A DNA stretch of 40,492 nt from Nitrospira sp. (GCA_018242665.1 JAFEBL010000031.1:1-40492), one strand, 5' to 3'; shown: positions 23,934 to 32,596, numbered from the stretch's first letter. A program made the numbers and translations. The notes: a model not told the origin generated them from the letters alone.

Positions 23934-26246
23934 CTAGAACTCTTCGAAGTCATCATCCTTCTTGTGATGGCCGTTCCCCGCCGAAACACCGACCGGCTGC
24001 TTGGCATCTGCCGGCTTCGATGAGAAGCCAGGTTTTTTCAAGCCCGGCTTCGGGGCGGCCACGGCCGACTTGACCACCGTTCTGGTCGCCGATGCGGCTG
24101 GGCGCGAGACCGCGCGGGGTTCGGAGGAGTTGACGATGAACATTTCCATTTGGTTCATCAACTCCTTCGCCTGATCCTTCATCGATTGGCTGGCCGAGGT
24201 GGTTTCCTCAACCAACGCCGCGTTCTGCTGCGTGGTCTCGTCCATCTGCATGATGGCCTTATTAACCTGGTCGATCCCCTGCGCCTGCTCCTGAGAGGCC
24301 GCGGTGATCTCCGCGATGATGTCGGTCACTCGTTTCACCGAGCTGACGATCTCCTCCAGCGTTTTGCCGGATTGGTTCACCAACTCGCTGCCGTCGCTGA
24401 CGCGTTGGATCGATTCATTGATCAATCCCTTGATCTCTTTGGCCGCCGTCGCCGAGCGCTGCGCCAGGTTCCGGACTTCTGCCGCAACCACCGCGAATCC
24501 GCGGCCGTGCTCGCCAGCCCGAGCCGCTTCCACTGCGGCGTTCAACGCCAAGAGATTCGTCTGGAAGGCGATCTCGTCGATCACGGTGATGATGTCCGCG
24601 ATCTTTTTGCTGCTCTTGTTGATCTCGCCCATCGCTTCCACCGCGCGAACCGTGACGGAGCCGCCTTTGTCGGCGATATCTCGCGCCGCAATGGCCAGCT
24701 GATTCGCCTGCTTGGCGTTGTCAGCATTTTGCTTCACGGTCGACGTCATTTCTTCCATGGAGGCAGACGTTTCCTCCAGCGCGCTGGCTTGTTCCGACGT
24801 ACGCTGCGAGAGATCTTCGTTGCCCTTGGTAATTTGCTCTGCGCCGGAGGATACGGCCTGGACAGCTTCTCGCACGGTCGTGATGGTGCTAGTCAGGTTC
24901 TGCACGACCGCATTGATGCTGCACTTCACTTTGTCCAGATCGCCTCGATAGGTCTCGGTCATCTCGAGCGTGAGATCGTTGTTCGCCAGTCGGCCGAGGA
25001 CTGCCTGCGCCTCTGCTACCAGCTTCTCCATGTCCGCTTGCGACTGCTTCTGCGCAGTGATATCCGTCGCAAACTTCACGACCTTGTACGGTTTTCCGCT
25101 GGCATCGAAGATGGGGTTGTAGGAGGCTTGAATCCAAATCTCCCTGCCGCCCTTCGCGATCCGCTTGTAGACACCGGCATCGAATTCTCCGCGGTTCAGC
25201 TTGGCCCAAAAGGCCTGGTACTCGACGCTGTTGGCGAACGCCGGGTCCGCAAACATCCGGTGATGCTTGCCCTTGATTTCATCCAGGCTGTAACCCAGAC
25301 AGGCGAGGAAGTTGTCGTTGGCGGTGACGACGGTTCCGTCGAGATTGAACTCAATGACCGCCTGCGACTTGCTCATTGCGGCCGCCTGCTGTTCCATCTT
25401 CCGCTTTTCCGTCACATCGGCCCACTCCAGTGCATTGCCGAGATACTCTCCGGTCTGGCTCATGACGGCGGTGACCAACAGGCTGAGGGTCAGCGGGCCG
25501 ATCTGAATGTCGGCCTTGTGCGGCATGTTGGCCGGGTCGGACAAGATTCTGCGCTGCTTGCTGGGGTCGAGATGGAAGTCATCGATACAAGTCCCCACCA
25601 CTGAATTCACATTGAACTTCGGCAGCACCTTTTTAATTTCTGATTCAAGGGCCGTGAGGGTCTTCTTCGCCGTCGAGTTGGCATAGGTGATGACCAAATT
25701 GCGATCGCAGAGCAGAATGTTGTTTTGCGACTGTTCCAGTGCGCCCAGGTAAAAGCCGCTCATATCCATCTGCGCTGGCGCTTTCTTCTTTGTCTTCGCC
25801 GGTGCCTTACTCATTGTCTTCTCTCCTTCTGTGTGGTGTCCTCGTTTTGCTCCTTCGAGCATAATCGTCTTAATGGCCGTATAGGCGTCCGTCCAGGCTT
25901 GACTGACTTCGGCGGTCCAGGCGTTCCCGGCGAATTCGCCCAGCACCGCCAACAGATTTTCCCCGACCGCGTCGTAGTACGCCGGCTTGGCGCCGTACCC
26001 GACATGCCTGGCTCCCATCTCCTGCAACACGGGAGTGAGTTTTTCCGGATGGCGGAGGTTTTGGATGACCAGCACGAGAGAAGCCAACAGCTTTTTCTTC
26101 TGTTCGCTGATGGACGCGTTCTTGAACAGCGGCTTGACGACCGGATACTTCTCGAACAGACGTTCATAGAAGCGGGTCACCAACGCGTCGCCCTGCGGTG
26201 CCACAAGTTTAAAGCTCGATTCCAACAATTCGATGTTCAGTCCCAT
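23934..26246 (-). CDS. cytosolic chemoreceptor: globin - PAS - PAS - MCP signalling domain
   Basis: A 770-residue receptor without membrane helices. Residues 1-136 are a flavohemoglobin-like globin: B10 tyrosine Y27 (RFYERLF), CD1 phenylalanine F41, E7 glutamine Q49 and proximal histidine H81 (GARHVGYG). PAS-like domains follow at ~160-285 and ~293-400 ([18 protein letters not shown]), then a HAMP-like stretch (~408-455) and a full MCP hairpin whose tip is [24 protein letters not shown] in halves around the QTNLL core. A flexible Pro/Ala/Lys-rich tail (~690-765) ends in DFEEF, a likely CheR/CheB tether. It should sense O2, NO or redox state and control CheA through CheW. The ATG has AGGGAG upstream. 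A strong internal Shine-Dalgarno and ATG exists at residue 145. Confidence 0.95.
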   Translation of the reverse strand: MGLNIELLESSFKLVAPQGDALVTRFYERLFEKYPVVKPLFKNASISEQKKKLLASLVLVIQNLRHPEKLTPVLQEMGARHVGYGAKPAYYDAVGENLLAVLGEFAGNAWTAEVSQAWTDAYTAIKTIMLEGAKRGHHTEGEKTMSKAPAKTKKKAPAQMDMSGFYLGALEQSQNNILLCDRNLVITYANSTAKKTLTALESEIKKVLPKFNVNSVVGTCIDDFHLDPSKQRRILSDPANMPHKADIQIGPLTLSLLVTAVMSQTGEYLGNALEWADVTEKRKMEQQAAAMSKSQAVIEFNLDGTVVTANDNFLACLGYSLDEIKGKHHRMFADPAFANSVEYQAFWAKLNRGEFDAGVYKRIAKGGREIWIQASYNPIFDASGKPYKVVKFATDITAQKQSQADMEKLVAEAQAVLGRLANNDLTLEMTETYRGDLDKVKCSINAVVQNLTSTITTVREAVQAVSSGAEQITKGNEDLSQRTSEQASALEETSASMEEMTSTVKQNADNAKQANQLAIAARDIADKGGSVTVRAVEAMGEINKSSKKIADIITVIDEIAFQTNLLALNAAVEAARAGEHGRGFAVVAAEVRNLAQRSATAAKEIKGLINESIQRVSDGSELVNQSGKTLEEIVSSVKRVTDIIAEITAASQEQAQGIDQVNKAIMQMDETTQQNAALVEETTSASQSMKDQAKELMNQMEMFIVNSSEPRAVSRPAASATRTVVKSAVAAPKPGLKKPGFSSKPADAKQPVGVSAGNGHHKKDDDFEEF
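25814..25828 (-). promoter_or_regulatory. internal Shine-Dalgarno and ATG within the globin receptor gene
   Basis: AAGGAG (25828-25823) stands 8 bases before an in-frame ATG (25814-25812, residue M145, MSKAPAK). Initiation here would give a ~626-residue receptor lacking the globin domain. It may be an active second start or a relic of a gene fusion. Confidence 0.45.
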
Positions 26247-26271
26247 GTCGTAGTCTCCCTAGGTGCGATGG

Positions 26272-26781
26272 TTAAGCGGCGATTTTCTCGGATTCCGTCA
26301 TATCTCCGTCGGTCAGCAGGCGGTCCATATCCAGCAGTGCAACCAGCTTGTCGCCGGCTTTGCCGATGCCGTTCAGGAAGCTCACATCGACCTGCGCGCC
26401 GAATTGAGGTGCGGGCTGAATATCTTTCTTATCGATATCGAGCACGTCGGAGACGGCATCCACGACGAGGCCCATGATTTTTTCCTTCACGACGACGACC
26501 ACGATTACGGTGAACATCGTGTATTCGATCGTCGGCATGCCGAACTTCGTTCGCAGCTCGACAATGGGAACGATGGTGCCACGCAGGTTCAACACACCTT
26601 TGATGTGGGGCGGGGTATTGGGAATGCGTGTGACCGCCGTATACCCTTTGATCTCCTGCACGCGGAGAATGTCTACGCCGTACAATTCTTCGCCCAGTTG
26701 AAACGTGAGAAACTGACTGCCGTCCGTGGTGATCCCCATTTGATGATTCAACTCTTTGTTCACCGACTCCTGTTCTGCCAT
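26272..26781 (-). CDS. cheW: CheW, chemotaxis coupling protein
   Basis: A 169-residue SH3-like coupling protein linking receptors to CheA. Typical elements are FLTFQLGEELYGVDILRVQEI (in part, about 23-43), YTAVTRIPNTPPHIKGVLNLRG and VPIVELRTKFGM, with VVVKEKIMGLVVDAVSDVLDI in the second half. The receptor and CheA contact residues around the conserved N-L-R-G are intact. It lies between cheA (54 bases upstream) and the globin receptor gene (25 bases downstream), so it most likely couples that receptor to the adjacent kinase. Confidence 0.96.
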   Translation of the reverse strand: MAEQESVNKELNHQMGITTDGSQFLTFQLGEELYGVDILRVQEIKGYTAVTRIPNTPPHIKGVLNLRGTIVPIVELRTKFGMPTIEYTMFTVIVVVVVKEKIMGLVVDAVSDVLDIDKKDIQPAPQFGAQVDVSFLNGIGKAGDKLVALLDMDRLLTDGDMTESEKIAA

Positions 26782-26835
26782 CGTATCCTCCCACCCTGTT
26801 TAAATCGTCGCTGCACTTGTTCGAAAACGTGTTGC

Positions 26836-28959
26836 CTATGCCGCCTTGGCCGTCCCTTTCCGAGAAATGTTGAGCAATCCGCGGACATCCAGAATGAACC
26901 CGACCGTGCCGTCCCCGAGAATGGTGGCGCCGGCGACGCCTTCGATCTTTCTGAAGTTCTGCTCCATGCTCTTGATGACGACCTGCTGCTGCCCGAGAAT
27001 CTCATCGACCATGACCGCCACGCGCTCGCCTTCCGTTTCCAGAATCAGGAGGATGGCCTTGGTCGGATCCGACAGTTCCGGTTCCAGACGGAAGACTTCG
27101 TAGAGACGCATCAACGGCAGGTAGGTGCCGCGCACGTTCACCAGCTCCCCTTTCCCGACGAGGGTCTTGATCATCTCGCGTTTAGGCTGAATCGATTCCA
27201 GAATCGACAGGAGGGGGACGATGTAGGTGTCCTTGCCGACTCGAACCGTCATCCCTTCGATGATCGCCAGAGTCAGCGGCAGCTTGAGGGTAAAAGTGGT
27301 GCCCTTCCCTGCCGTGGTCTTGATGCTGACCGTGCCGCCCAAGCCTTCGATGTTACGCTTCACCACGTCCATGCCGACCCCGCGGCCGGAGACGTCGGTG
27401 ACCTTTTCAGCAGTCGAGAATCCAGGTTTGAAAATCAACATCCAGATCTGTTCGTCCGACAATTTGTCCGACTCGCTGATCAGTCCTTGCTTGAGGCCTT
27501 TGGCGAGGATCTTCTCTCGATTCAGGCCACGACCATCGTCTTCCACGGTGATGCAGATGTTGCCGCCTTCATGGAACGCATTCAGACGGATGATACCTTG
27601 CTCGGGCTTGCCTGCCGCCACCCGTTCGTCAGGAGGCTCCAGACCATGGTCCGCTGAGTTCCGTACCAAGTGCGTCAATGGATCCCCGATCGATTCGATC
27701 ACCGTCTTGTCGAGTTCGGTTTCCTCGCCCGACAGAATCAAATGAATCTTTTTGCCTGCCTTACCGGAGAGGTCGCGGACGAGGCGCGGAAACCGGCTAA
27801 ACGCGTTTCCGATGGGGACCATGCGAATGCCCATGACCCGTTCCTGAATCTCCCGGGTATTGCGTTCGAGTTGCGCCACCCGTTCCAGCAAGACAGGAAG
27901 CTGACTCATTTCAAAGCGGGAGCCCAGATCGCTCAACATGGACTGCGTAATGACCAGTTCGCCTACGAGATTGATCAATCGATCGATCTTGACGGTATCG
28001 ACCCGAATGGAAGGGGTTTCCGCCTTTTTCGCGGGTGTTGCCGCTTCCGATTGGACCTTTAAGGCGTCGGAGATTTGTTTCGGCGTGGCGATCTTCTGTT
28101 CGATCAAAATCTCGCCGACTCGCTTTTGCTGCGACAGGGCTTGGTTCAACTCTGTCTGGGAGACGATGCCGCTCTCGACGAGGATTTCGCCTAAGGGCTT
28201 CACACCCTCGGACGAAACGGATGAGGAAGAACTCGTCAGGGGCTGATCGACGATCGTCAAGGTGCTGTCTTCGCGCACGAAATCAAACACGGCCTCGATG
28301 ACCTTCAGATCCTTGACTGTATCCAGTTCGAGCGTCCAGGCCAGGTAGCACTGCTCTGGATCCAGGTCCTTCAAACCGGGCAATCGGCTGCGATCGAGTG
28401 CGACATGGGACACGGCGCCCAGTTCGCCCAGTTCCTTGATGAACTGGGTTGGGTCCAGTCCTCGTTGAAAGAGATACCGCGGGGGGACCCACGTGATCAG
28501 GTAGTGATGGTTCTCCTGTGCCTGAGACTGCGCCGGCGCGGGTGATATCGCCCCAGGCTTGGGCGCTGCCGCCCCGCTCTGACAGGCTTCGAGTCGTGCT
28601 CCCAATTCTGACACCAGATCGTCGTTGGGCGCCTCCCCGGACTTTGCGCAATCGATCAAAGTCTTGAGGCAATCGAGCGACTGCAGCAGGAGATCGGCGA
28701 CCTCCACTGTCACCACCATCTGGCTGCTGCGGAGCTGGTCGAGAACGGATTCCATCTTGTGCGTAAACTGAGAGACGGCCGTGAAGCCGAACATGCCGCT
28801 GTTGCCTTTGATGGAATGTGCGCCGCGGAAAATTCGGTTGAGGAGGTCGATGTCCCCGGGACGTTGTTCGAGTTGGAGCAATCCTTCCTCGATCGTCGTC
28901 AGGTGTTCCTGCGATTCTTCGAAGAATGCGTCTTTGAAATGGGACAGGTCAGTGCTCAT
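26836..28959 (-). CDS. cheA: CheA histidine kinase with inserted MshEN-like repeats
   Basis: A 707-residue kinase. Domains in order: P1 Hpt with H48 in RGAHSIKGNSGMFGF; a ferredoxin-like P2-type domain (~150-238; ITWVPPRYLFQRGLDPTQF); two 24-residue repeats (255-278 and 280-303), each beginning x-[LV]-G-E-I-L and ending in Q; P3 dimerisation helices (IDRLINLVGELVITQSML); the P4 HATPase with LVRNSADHGLE, DDGRGLN and GRGVGMDVV; and P5 CheW-like. It autophosphorylates and passes phosphate to CheY and CheB. The repeats resemble the c-di-GMP-binding MshEN fold of type II secretion and pilus ATPases, though the key arginine is kept only in the second. It sits between cheY and cheW. Confidence 0.95.
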   Translation of the reverse strand: MSTDLSHFKDAFFEESQEHLTTIEEGLLQLEQRPGDIDLLNRIFRGAHSIKGNSGMFGFTAVSQFTHKMESVLDQLRSSQMVVTVEVADLLLQSLDCLKTLIDCAKSGEAPNDDLVSELGARLEACQSGAAAPKPGAISPAPAQSQAQENHHYLITWVPPRYLFQRGLDPTQFIKELGELGAVSHVALDRSRLPGLKDLDPEQCYLAWTLELDTVKDLKVIEAVFDFVREDSTLTIVDQPLTSSSSSVSSEGVKPLGEILVESGIVSQTELNQALSQQKRVGEILIEQKIATPKQISDALKVQSEAATPAKKAETPSIRVDTVKIDRLINLVGELVITQSMLSDLGSRFEMSQLPVLLERVAQLERNTREIQERVMGIRMVPIGNAFSRFPRLVRDLSGKAGKKIHLILSGEETELDKTVIESIGDPLTHLVRNSADHGLEPPDERVAAGKPEQGIIRLNAFHEGGNICITVEDDGRGLNREKILAKGLKQGLISESDKLSDEQIWMLIFKPGFSTAEKVTDVSGRGVGMDVVKRNIEGLGGTVSIKTTAGKGTTFTLKLPLTLAIIEGMTVRVGKDTYIVPLLSILESIQPKREMIKTLVGKGELVNVRGTYLPLMRLYEVFRLEPELSDPTKAILLILETEGERVAVMVDEILGQQQVVIKSMEQNFRKIEGVAGATILGDGTVGFILDVRGLLNISRKGTAKAA

Positions 28960-29050
28960 GATCTCTCCGCCTCGGTCTCCGTTCGTTGCGCCTCAATCGA
29001 TCGCTGGTGGTCGATCCATCGAATCCGCATGTGTCTTTGTGGGACGCTCC

Positions 29051-29422
29051 TCACCCCGGTAACACTTTCTTGATGACCGCCATCATCTGCTCGGGATTGA
29101 ACGGTTTCACGATCCATCCGGTTGCGCCCGCCGCCTGCCCGGCCTTCTTCTTGTCATCGGACGCTTCCGTGGTCAGCATCAAGATCGGCGTGAACTTGAG
29201 AGCCGGCATTTTCCGGATTTCCTTGATCAATGAGATGCCGTCCATTTCCGGCATGTTCAGATCGGTGACGACCAAGTCCGGCTTGGTGCCGCCGTTGACT
29301 TTCCCGACCGCCTCCTTGCCGTTTCCGGCTTCGACGACCTTGTAGCCGGCGCTACTCAGGGTAAAAGCCACCATTTGTCGCATCGTCGGGGAATCGTCGA
29401 CCACTAAGACTGTTTTCGACAT
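29051..29422 (-). CDS. cheY: CheY, chemotaxis response regulator
   Basis: A 123-residue single receiver domain. The acid pocket is VLVVDDSPTMRQM (5-17), the phospho-acceptor D54 in VVTDLNMPEMDG, the switch threonine near 84-85 in LMLTTEAS, and K106 in WIVKPFNPEQM. Tryptophan 103 stands where enteric CheY has tyrosine 106. Phospho-CheY would bind the flagellar switch or act as a phosphate sink. AAGGAG precedes the ATG. It lies between cheA (91 bases downstream) and the receptor/CheZ-like gene (37 bases upstream), which encodes a probable phosphatase for it. Confidence 0.95.
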   Translation of the reverse strand: MSKTVLVVDDSPTMRQMVAFTLSSAGYKVVEAGNGKEAVGKVNGGTKPDLVVTDLNMPEMDGISLIKEIRKMPALKFTPILMLTTEASDDKKKAGQAAGATGWIVKPFNPEQMMAVIKKVLPG

Positions 29423-29459
29423 GACGCACTCCTTAATTACTCAGGTGTTCCAGTGTGAC

Positions 29460-30578
29460 TCAAAACAGGGTGACATTGGCATCTTCTGTTGGCGCGGCAG
29501 CTTGCGACGCTTGGGCAAACTGGCCGTTGGTCGATTGATGAAACAGCGCACGCTCTTCTTCCATGGTGTAGCTCTTGTCGAGCTTGCTCAGGAAATCCAA
29601 CCTGGCGGCCACCTGCTCTCGCGGCTGTCCTTGAAGCAAGGCATCCATCAATTCGCGCACTTCGGTGAGCGGCTCGATCACGTGTTCCAGTTTCTGCCTG
29701 GTGATGTCCTGAAACTGCAGCGCCATGATGATTTTGCCGACGTCTTGCGCCAACTCGTCCGCGTGTGATTTGGAGTTCAGGATGGCGGCATGCAGGGTCT
29801 TGTTGCGTTCAGTCAGGTTGCGGGTCATCTGATCCAGACGATGTTTGATCGAGAGCGTTTTGCTGAGGTCGACGGAGGCCAGGCTTTCCACCGTGGTCAT
29901 GGCCTGACTGGTGCTTTTCTGCACCTCCTTCACCATGCTGTTGATGCTGCATGCGGCTTGTCCGGATCGGTTGGCGAGTTTGGTCACTTCGTCGGCCACC
30001 ACGGCGAATCCCCGTCCGTGTTCTCCCGCGCGCGCCGCCTCGATCGCGGCATTCAGCGCAAGCAGCCGCGTCTGGTCCGCAATGAATTGGATCTCACCGA
30101 TCATGCCGGTGATCGCCTTGGTGCTGCGTTCCACTTCGTCCATGATCGTCGCGATGTTGAGCGCCATTTCCGACGACTTCATGACGTCACTGACAAACCC
30201 TTCGAGCATGGTATCCGTGGTTTTCAGCACGGTGTCCATGTTGAGTTCGCCGCCGCCGCCATAGAGGGTCATGAATTCGTTGCCCTGAGCGGTGGCGCGA
30301 GAGGCAATCATGCTGAAACGCTGACCCAGATCGGTCGCGGCTTCTTCGGTCTGATGAATCACGCTTTTCATTTGGGCGTTCAGGATCAGCACGAGCGGCA
30401 TCATCGAATGCCCGAGTTGCTCCCACAAGCCGGTCCGATCGGCATGGTCCTTGAGGGTGCCTTCGAACGTGGAGCGAAGCGAGTCCTGCGTGGAGGCAGT
30501 CTGCCGATGACATCGGGCCCAGGACACATATGCACCGAGACAAAACGCGCACAGGACGTACAACAAGTCGAGAATCAT
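29460..30578 (-). CDS. membrane-anchored MCP-like protein with CheZ-type FQDxxxQ motif
   Basis: A 372-residue protein. One N-terminal hydrophobic segment (1-19) anchors it; there is no periplasmic sensor or HAMP. A short MCP signalling hairpin spans ~120-235 with the tip [20 protein letters not shown] (166-185). After it, residues ~255-315 form another helical segment with [20 protein letters not shown] (283-302). This matches the catalytic helix of CheZ, with D291 and Q295 equivalent to the CheZ acid and glutamine, and it aligns with the CheZ in this window. The C-terminus is DANVTLF. A receptor-array-bound phosphatase for the CheY encoded 37 bases downstream is the simplest reading, but unproven. 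Confidence 0.82.
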   Translation of the reverse strand: MILDLLYVLCAFCLGAYVSWARCHRQTASTQDSLRSTFEGTLKDHADRTGLWEQLGHSMMPLVLILNAQMKSVIHQTEEAATDLGQRFSMIASRATAQGNEFMTLYGGGGELNMDTVLKTTDTMLEGFVSDVMKSSEMALNIATIMDEVERSTKAITGMIGEIQFIADQTRLLALNAAIEAARAGEHGRGFAVVADEVTKLANRSGQAACSINSMVKEVQKSTSQAMTTVESLASVDLSKTLSIKHRLDQMTRNLTERNKTLHAAILNSKSHADELAQDVGKIIMALQFQDITRQKLEHVIEPLTEVRELMDALLQGQPREQVAARLDFLSKLDKSYTMEEERALFHQSTNGQFAQASQAAAPTEDANVTLF

Positions 30579-30608
30579 TGGCAGCTCTTCCCATACCTAT
30601 TTATGGTG

Positions 30609-30839
30609 TTACGCGCCCAAGTCGGCCATTCGCGCTCGCAGGGAATCGGTCATCCCGGTCAACACGAACTGTTCGGATTGGCGCACGGCAATCACGAGTT
30701 GAATCGCCGAGGCGTCGAGCTTGTCGACTTCGGACAGGTCCAATTCCACTTGCGGATGGGCGGCAGCGGTCTGTTTCAGTTCCTCGCAGAGTGCCGCCAC
30801 CTCGAATATTGTCAGATCACCAGTCGGCTTGAGGGTCAT
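30609..30839 (-). CDS. small STAS-domain protein
   Basis: A 76-residue STAS domain: LTIFEVAALCEELKQTAA, VELDLSEVDKLDASAIQLVI (31-50) with S44 in the phospho-loop, then FVLTGMTDSLRARMADLG. The frame is open eight codons earlier, but AAAGGAG lies 7-8 bases before the ATG at 30839. It is more compact than the two STAS proteins near the PP2C gene and resembles the small STAS proteins often placed first in chemotaxis operons. It begins the transcription unit with the MCP/CheZ-like gene, 30 bases downstream. A FliA-like promoter lies 45 bases upstream. Its kinase partner is unknown. Confidence 0.85.
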   Translation of the reverse strand: MTLKPTGDLTIFEVAALCEELKQTAAAHPQVELDLSEVDKLDASAIQLVIAVRQSEQFVLTGMTDSLRARMADLGA

Positions 30840-30883
30840 ACGCAGGCTCCTTTCAAGAGGCACACGCTCCCCGGCGTAACGCT

Positions 30884-30911
30884 GTATCGGTCGATGTCAA
30901 AGGTTTCTTTA
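30884..30911 (-). promoter_or_regulatory. FliA (sigma28)-like promoter before the STAS-MCP-cheY-cheA genes
   Basis: On the minus strand TAAAGAAA (30911-30904) is followed after 12 bases by ACCGATAC (30891-30884). The first five bases of the -35 and six of eight -10 bases match the flagellar sigma consensus. The layout (T-[AC]-AAGAAA, 12-base spacer, [AT]-CCGATA) is the same as in the site at 23806-23833. It lies between motB and the STAS gene. Confidence 0.45.
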
Positions 30912-30982
30912 CACGTAAGGGGGTGCCTGTAAGTCCTATTCCGGCAAGCCGTATGTGATTCGATTCCCATCGGCCACTAGGC

Positions 30983-31762
30983 TCAAAACGGCAGAGCCGG
31001 TGGCGGTGCTCCCGGCAGGAGGGAGTCGAGCGTCTCTTCCGTAAGGTTCTTTTCCAAGATGATGATTTCCACCCGGCGATTCTTGGTCCGGCCCTCAGGG
31101 GTATCGTTCGTGGTCACCGGTTTGGAATCGGCGAAGCCGGTGGCGGAGAGATGATTGATCGGCACTTCATAGAGCTCCGAGAAAATTCTCACCACCATCA
31201 CGGCCCGTACCGCCGAGAGTTCCCAGTTCGACGGGAACTGAGCCGTGCGGATCGGCACATTGTCCGTGTGTCCAAGAATTCGAACATGGCGATCCATTTC
31301 AATCAAAATCTGCGCGAGAGATTTCAGGAAAGGTAAGGCTTCGGGCCGAACACGCGCTTCGCCGCTGGCAAACAGGATGGATTCGGGCAACGAAATCATG
31401 ATGGTGCCGTTGCCGGTTTCCACGATCTTGATATCCGGCATCTCAAGAGCCAGGGTGGGATGGATCTTCTTGAAGATCTCCTTCATCCGTCGGATGACCG
31501 GCTCATTCGCGCTGGCCATGTCGGTGTTGATCATTTTGGGCTTGGAGTCCCCAACGGCGAACGGGAGCCGGCTGGTCGGGGTACTATTGACGGGATTCAA
31601 GGCAGCTTTGATAGAGTCGCTCACCGTGCGGTATTTCCCCTCGTTCACCGAGGAGACGGAGTACATGACCACAAAAAACGCGAACAACAGCGTGATGAAG
31701 TCCGCATAGGACACCAGCCATCGTTCGTGATTCTCGTGTTCTTCGTGTTTCTTTTTGGCCAT
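30983..31762 (-). CDS. motB: MotB/MotD-type flagellar stator protein
   Basis: A 259-residue stator subunit. The polar N-terminus (MAKKKHEEHENHERW) leads to one membrane helix, YADFITLLFAFFVVMYSV (19-36), with the ion-binding aspartate D21. The helix sequence closely resembles MotD of Pseudomonas. The C-terminal OmpA-like peptidoglycan-binding domain shows GHTDNVPIR, NWELSAVRA and SATGFADSKP. It anchors MotA to the cell wall and forms the ion channel with it. A GTG ten codons upstream is in frame, but the ATG before AKKK matches the family start. It lies 63 bases downstream of motA, counted from this ATG. Confidence 0.94.
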   Translation of the reverse strand: MAKKKHEEHENHERWLVSYADFITLLFAFFVVMYSVSSVNEGKYRTVSDSIKAALNPVNSTPTSRLPFAVGDSKPKMINTDMASANEPVIRRMKEIFKKIHPTLALEMPDIKIVETGNGTIMISLPESILFASGEARVRPEALPFLKSLAQILIEMDRHVRILGHTDNVPIRTAQFPSNWELSAVRAVMVVRIFSELYEVPINHLSATGFADSKPVTTNDTPEGRTKNRRVEIIILEKNLTEETLDSLLPGAPPPALPF

Positions 31763-31825
31763 TGCATGCCCGTGAATCGTCTCACGTAACACGTGAAGCG
31801 TCAGGTCCTGGCGATGAGAGCGACG

Positions 31826-32596
31826 TTACTTCTTGTCTTCCTTCGTACGCTCGTGCGGAGGGAGGAAGCTCTCAAGCTTTTCCTGCAACAACCGGGGGTT
31901 TTCCCCCTGCGCCAGTCCCACAAGCCCAAGAATGACCATCGTGCGCAAACCGGCCTCTTCTTTCAGTTTGAACTTCATCTTGTTGGCGATCGGTAGAAAG
32001 AAGAGGTTCGCCAAGCCGACGCCATATACCGTGGCGACGAAGGCCACCGCGATACCACCACCCAGTTTCGAAGGATCGGCTAGGTTTTCCATCACGTGGA
32101 TGAGACCGAGCACGGCACCGAGAATACCGACCGTGGGGGCGTATCCACCGGCGGCTTCCCAGACCTTCGCCGCGTGGACCCCCTCCTCTTCGTGATGTTC
32201 CACTTCGATCTCCAGGATCTCCTGGAGCAACTTAGGGTCGGTTCCATCGACGATGAGTTGAATGCCTTTTTTGAAAAAGGGATCGTGCAGGTCCTTGAGC
32301 TTGCCTTCCAGGGCGAGGAGCCCTTGTTTCCGTGCCACATTGGCGAGATCGAGAATCTGGGTGATCGTGCCCTTCACATCGTGGGGGGGATTGGTAATGA
32401 CCAGCGTGGCGCCGGTCAGCGCCTTGATGACCACAGAAAGCGGATTTTGCACGCAGCAGGCGCCCAGGGTTCCCCCGGCCACGATAATGAAGGCCGTCAG
32501 CTGCATAATGGAGCTGAGATGGCCGCCTTCGAGAGCCTGGCCGCCGATGATCGACCCGATGGCGACGACGACCCCGACGATTGTTGCGATATCCAC
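31826..32596 (-). CDS. motA: MotA/MotC-type flagellar stator protein
   Basis: A 256-residue membrane protein with four helices (about 3-22, 30-50, 153-172, 183-203). The cytosolic loop charged residues that contact the rotor are near R89 and E97 (ARKQGLLALEG). The channel helices contain GYAPTVGILGAVLGLIHVM (151-169) and VYGVGLANLFFLPIANKMK. It works with MotB to convert ion flow into flagellar torque. The start is GTG with GAGGTAA about 9 bases upstream. Gene order around it (cheY, cheZ, cheA, cheB, stator pair, cheW close by) recalls the motCD arrangement of Pseudomonas. The coupling ion cannot be told from sequence alone. Confidence 0.95.
   Translation of the reverse strand: MDIATIVGVVVAIGSIIGGQALEGGHLSSIMQLTAFIIVAGGTLGACCVQNPLSVVIKALTGATLVITNPPHDVKGTITQILDLANVARKQGLLALEGKLKDLHDPFFKKGIQLIVDGTDPKLLQEILEIEVEHHEEEGVHAAKVWEAAGGYAPTVGILGAVLGLIHVMENLADPSKLGGGIAVAFVATVYGVGLANLFFLPIANKMKFKLKEEAGLRTMVILGLVGLAQGENPRLLQEKLESFLPPHERTKEDKK

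Noticed and set aside
24150-25604. Long open frame (484 codons) on the plus strand opposite the globin receptor
   Set aside because: It mirrors a strongly conserved receptor gene, has no recognisable domain and is typical of the antisense frame of GC-rich genes.
26263-27657. Long open frame (464 codons) on the plus strand opposite cheW and cheA
   Set aside because: It spans two well-supported genes and encodes low-complexity, His/Asp/Arg-rich sequence with no domain.
30872-30900. TTGACA on the minus strand (30900-30895) as a sigma70 -35
   Set aside because: No acceptable -10 lies 16-18 bases downstream; the FliA-like reading of the same region is better.
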